From: Rhodamnia argentea
Lineage: Eukaryota > Streptophyta > Magnoliopsida > Myrtales > Myrtaceae
Assembly: GCF_020921035.1 (NCBI RefSeq)
Contig: NC_063151.1
Location: forward strand, 30,448,934-30,512,933
Reading direction: 5' to 3'
DNA: 64,000 nt
Position 1 is the stretch's first letter. Every line of letters begins with the position of its first letter. The notes beneath the pieces are model-generated. The model saw nothing but the letters and a program-made list of their open reading frames with translations. It did not search any database and was not told the origin of the DNA. Shown here piece by piece: positions 61,313 through 64,000 of this stretch. Both the position numbers and the translations under genes were made by a program.

Positions 61313-62669
61313 GGGTCCGTATGGCAATAATTTGATTCTCTGGTTCTGTTTTCCGGAACAAAAAAGATAAGAATCATGTTTAATAACGTAAATGATTTTG
61401 ATTCTGTTTTCGGGAACAATTTTGGAGCAAAAACAAGAACAAAAAAAAGTTGATTCTGAAAAAAAAGAATCACTTTTGAGAATCACAAAATAAAATGAAA
61501 TCCCATATCTCTCGCTTTTCCCTTCGGTTCTCTCATCATTTTTTACTCGACCTAAAACATAACGACGTCTCATTTCAAAGAAAATTATATAAGACGATAA
61601 AAAAAATCTAAAAAACTTCGAAAAAATTCAGAAAATCCCTAAAAACAGAAGAAGCTTAAATTAGACTAGTTTGACCTCATTTTCATAAATTTGGTTCAAG
61701 ATTCTCGAGATTTCATAGATTCATTCTTTTTTAGGAAAATCATAAACACTTGTGAAATTAAACTCGAACTACATTTCTCTAAGCCCTTAGAGCTTCACTA
61801 GGATTTTATGATGCAATTTATCAATGTCATGATCCCTTGATTGTGCAATTGATTTCATTGGTTGTGAGTTGCCTAAGTTTAAGTACTTTAGACTTAGTCT
61901 AGTTTTAGAAAATTTGAAAAAAGACAAAAATAACTTACGTGAACACTTAGAATTGGCTTACCTCATAGATTTAAAAATGAATTGAAAATTTGCGTGAAAC
62001 GCATTTAGAAAACACTCAATTTCGATGCCAAAAGGGCTTCGATGGAAACACCAACGTAACCAAGTCCCCGGACTCTAGATTTTTCTAGTTGTGTAGAATT
62101 GAACGGCTTCTCTCGATCGTTCGATAAGGTTTCCAATCTACCTTGCTAAAAAACTGGAGGCAAATCTATTTGTATATACACATGCCATCGATCGGACTAA
62201 AATCAAATTTGATATTCCTTCGTTGCGATTTAGTATAGACTTGGGAGGGCTCGAGCTAATTTGAAATCACGCACTAATCCAACATGATTTATCCTTTTTT
62301 AAGCTTAAAATGACTCGTTATGACACGACAATTAGATGAAATAACACGAAAAAATGTTATTTGAAATATGCAATATGCTATGTAAGAGAATCAATATGAA
62401 TTAATCTTCAATTAATTTGAAATGTAGGATAAAATTCACAAAGTAACTACGTAATTATTCGACTTAAATGATAAAATTATGAAGAGAAATTATTTTCGAA
62501 AATAAAAGTTTTATGCAATTACCAAACGCGTTTCTGTTCCAAGAACAGAAATTTTGTGCGATTACTAAACACGTTCGGATTCTCTAAAACTCGTCCAAGG
62601 AACATAATCAGAAAAAATAATTATAATCAGAATCACCTTCTCAAATCGGAATCGTTGCCATGCAGGTCT
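61313..62669. mobile_element. Harbinger-like MITE
   Basis: Left end GGGTCCGTATGGCAATAATT preceded by TAA; right end, in reverse complement, AGACCTGCATGGCAACGATT, followed by TAA (62670-62672). Arm motifs 'aacgcgtttctgttcc' match the 29273 and 34432 elements. Confidence 0.65.
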
Positions 62670-64000
62670 TAAACAACATGTATTTGAATTTTTTCAATCG
62701 GCCAACTTTTCTTGTGATTTATGTTCTTGCATTTCTTAGCAATACATTAGATTTATCACCTTTTCGCTGTATTTTCTACAATTAAATTGAATTACCAATT
62801 AGATTTGAGTTACCGACTCTCATTTAAGATACTTATCTAAGTTATTTTTCTTCTAATTACCAGCTTTTTTAATACTTTACCAGTTTTCATTTATAAAATT
62901 TGCTAGATTTAATTTAATTGATTACAAATTTTCATCTATTGAATTATCAACTAGTTTTAGATTATCTACTCTTACGAGTTAGTTACAACTTTTGTTTAGT
63001 TTGTTTTAATTTATTAACTTTTTCATTGGGTTACTTAATGGAGAAAAGAAAAAAAAAGTTAATCACTTGGATAAAAACTGATAGCTTCATTAATAATTGG
63101 TAAACTCAAGGCTTTTGTAAGAATTACAAACAAAAATTGGTCAAGATAAAAGAAGCTTTTGTTTTGTTCGGGATAAGAGAAGCCGATGAGCGTAAAACGA
63201 AATACAAAGTTTGCGAACCAATCTAATAAGAGTTTCGCATCGCAAAACTAGTCGGCAACTCAATTATGAAAAAACAAAATAGTTGGTAAGTAAGAAAAAT
63301 TAAAATTGCAACAAAATAGAAAAGTTGGCGAAAAACTCATATGAGAGTCGATGCATAATCCGAAACAAGTTGGTAGAGAAAAGTTAGTAAGTCATATGAA
63401 AAAAAAAGAGCTTTCGATAATTTTAATTATATTTTTTAAAAAATGATAGCCGACGTTGCTTACAAAAAATAATGAACGAAAATTATTTTTATCGTTCAAA
63501 AAAATTATAAATGCAAATTATTGTGCATAATGAGAATATTTTTTTTTCATTAATTGATTATATCAAGCAATATATGTAATTAATTTAAAAAAAATATCTG
63601 AAATAAATGGAGCCTTGATAGCCGTGCTTACAACGTTTATTAACAAGAAGACTTCACATGAAAACGAAAACGAAAACAAAAAGAAGGGGAGAACCAACAA
63701 ACCTTTGAAATGATTACTGTCGGCTATTTTTTATGTTGATTTTAATAAAGCGCATGGACATTATAAAAATTCTTAGTCAGAGTCGTTCGCAAAATTTAAA
63801 AAAAAAAAAAAAACCAGCTTTGACTTTTTGGATGTCGTGATCGGGAGTTAGCTCCACGCACCCGATTCAGGACTTGTCCGAAAGAATTTCCCGAAACAAC
63901 CTGGCCGAGGCCGTGAGCTCCGTACATTTTGAAATGTGCTTTATGTAGCGAGGATGTTTAAATTCTTCGTATAGACTCACGTGGCCATGAAAATTTCCGT
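62670..64000. other. AT-rich end of window, no gene
   Basis: Contains more 'ttaccaact'-type repeats to about 63010, then AT-rich sequence with no recognised feature. A short CslE-like word lies at about 63900-63917. Confidence 0.4.

Noticed and set aside
1..64000. CRISPR array, operon, phage or bacterial island
   Set aside because: No regularly spaced direct repeats with unique spacers, no compact gene runs, and all recognised genes are intron-bearing plant genes.

Overview
This is a window of plant nuclear DNA. It holds six protein-coding genes with introns, all of plant families, in an AT-rich background packed with non-autonomous transposable elements. Codon structure, GT-AG splice signals, (GA)n/(GT)n microsatellites in 5' leaders and TATA boxes all fit a dicot. 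The many AT-rich inverted-repeat elements with GC-rich 'GCCCTCGCC'-type cores remind me of Myrtaceae (eucalypt-like) genomes, but that placement is inference. There are no bacterial operons, CRISPR arrays or recognisable tRNA/rRNA genes.

Layout. 1-1700: non-coding, possibly the 5' leader of a minus-strand gene whose coding part lies left of the window. 1833-3408: two inverted-repeat elements with GC-rich cores. 4102-4458 (-): a small serine-rich, Cys/His-motif protein. 5815-9174 (-): a complete ABCG half-transporter, the pollen-wall transporter ABCG26, nine exons, 686 aa. 9549-13452: repeats, including a 2.2-kb hAT-like element with an internal tandem duplication. 13654-17490 (+): a complete CCDC22 homologue, six exons, 512 aa, with a 730-bp hAT-type element in intron 4. 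18166-19145: a Mutator-type MITE with perfect 9-bp target duplications. 19741-27804 (-): a GBF-interacting protein 1-like gene, nine exons, 770 aa.

28000-40400 is gene-poor. It holds nested Harbinger-like elements, a Mutator-like element carrying gene-like sequence, a broken FAR1-type (MULE transposase-derived) pseudogene and a degraded PPR pseudogene. 40480-43413 (-): a complete OPT-family oligopeptide transporter, seven exons, 752 aa. 44386-48000: more inverted-repeat elements. 48645-53489 (+): a complete cellulose synthase-like E gene, eight exons, 738 aa. 59413-60281 (+): a 5'-truncated second CslE copy with only the last two exons. The rest, to 64000, is repeats.

The genes do not form a functional cluster. 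The only local relationship is the CslE gene and its truncated neighbour. The most notable points are two GC-AG introns in two different genes, several element families with visible target-site duplications, a gene-like insert inside a Mutator-like element, and a recurrent GC-rich core shared by elements whose AT-rich arms differ. I found no convincing new gene system.
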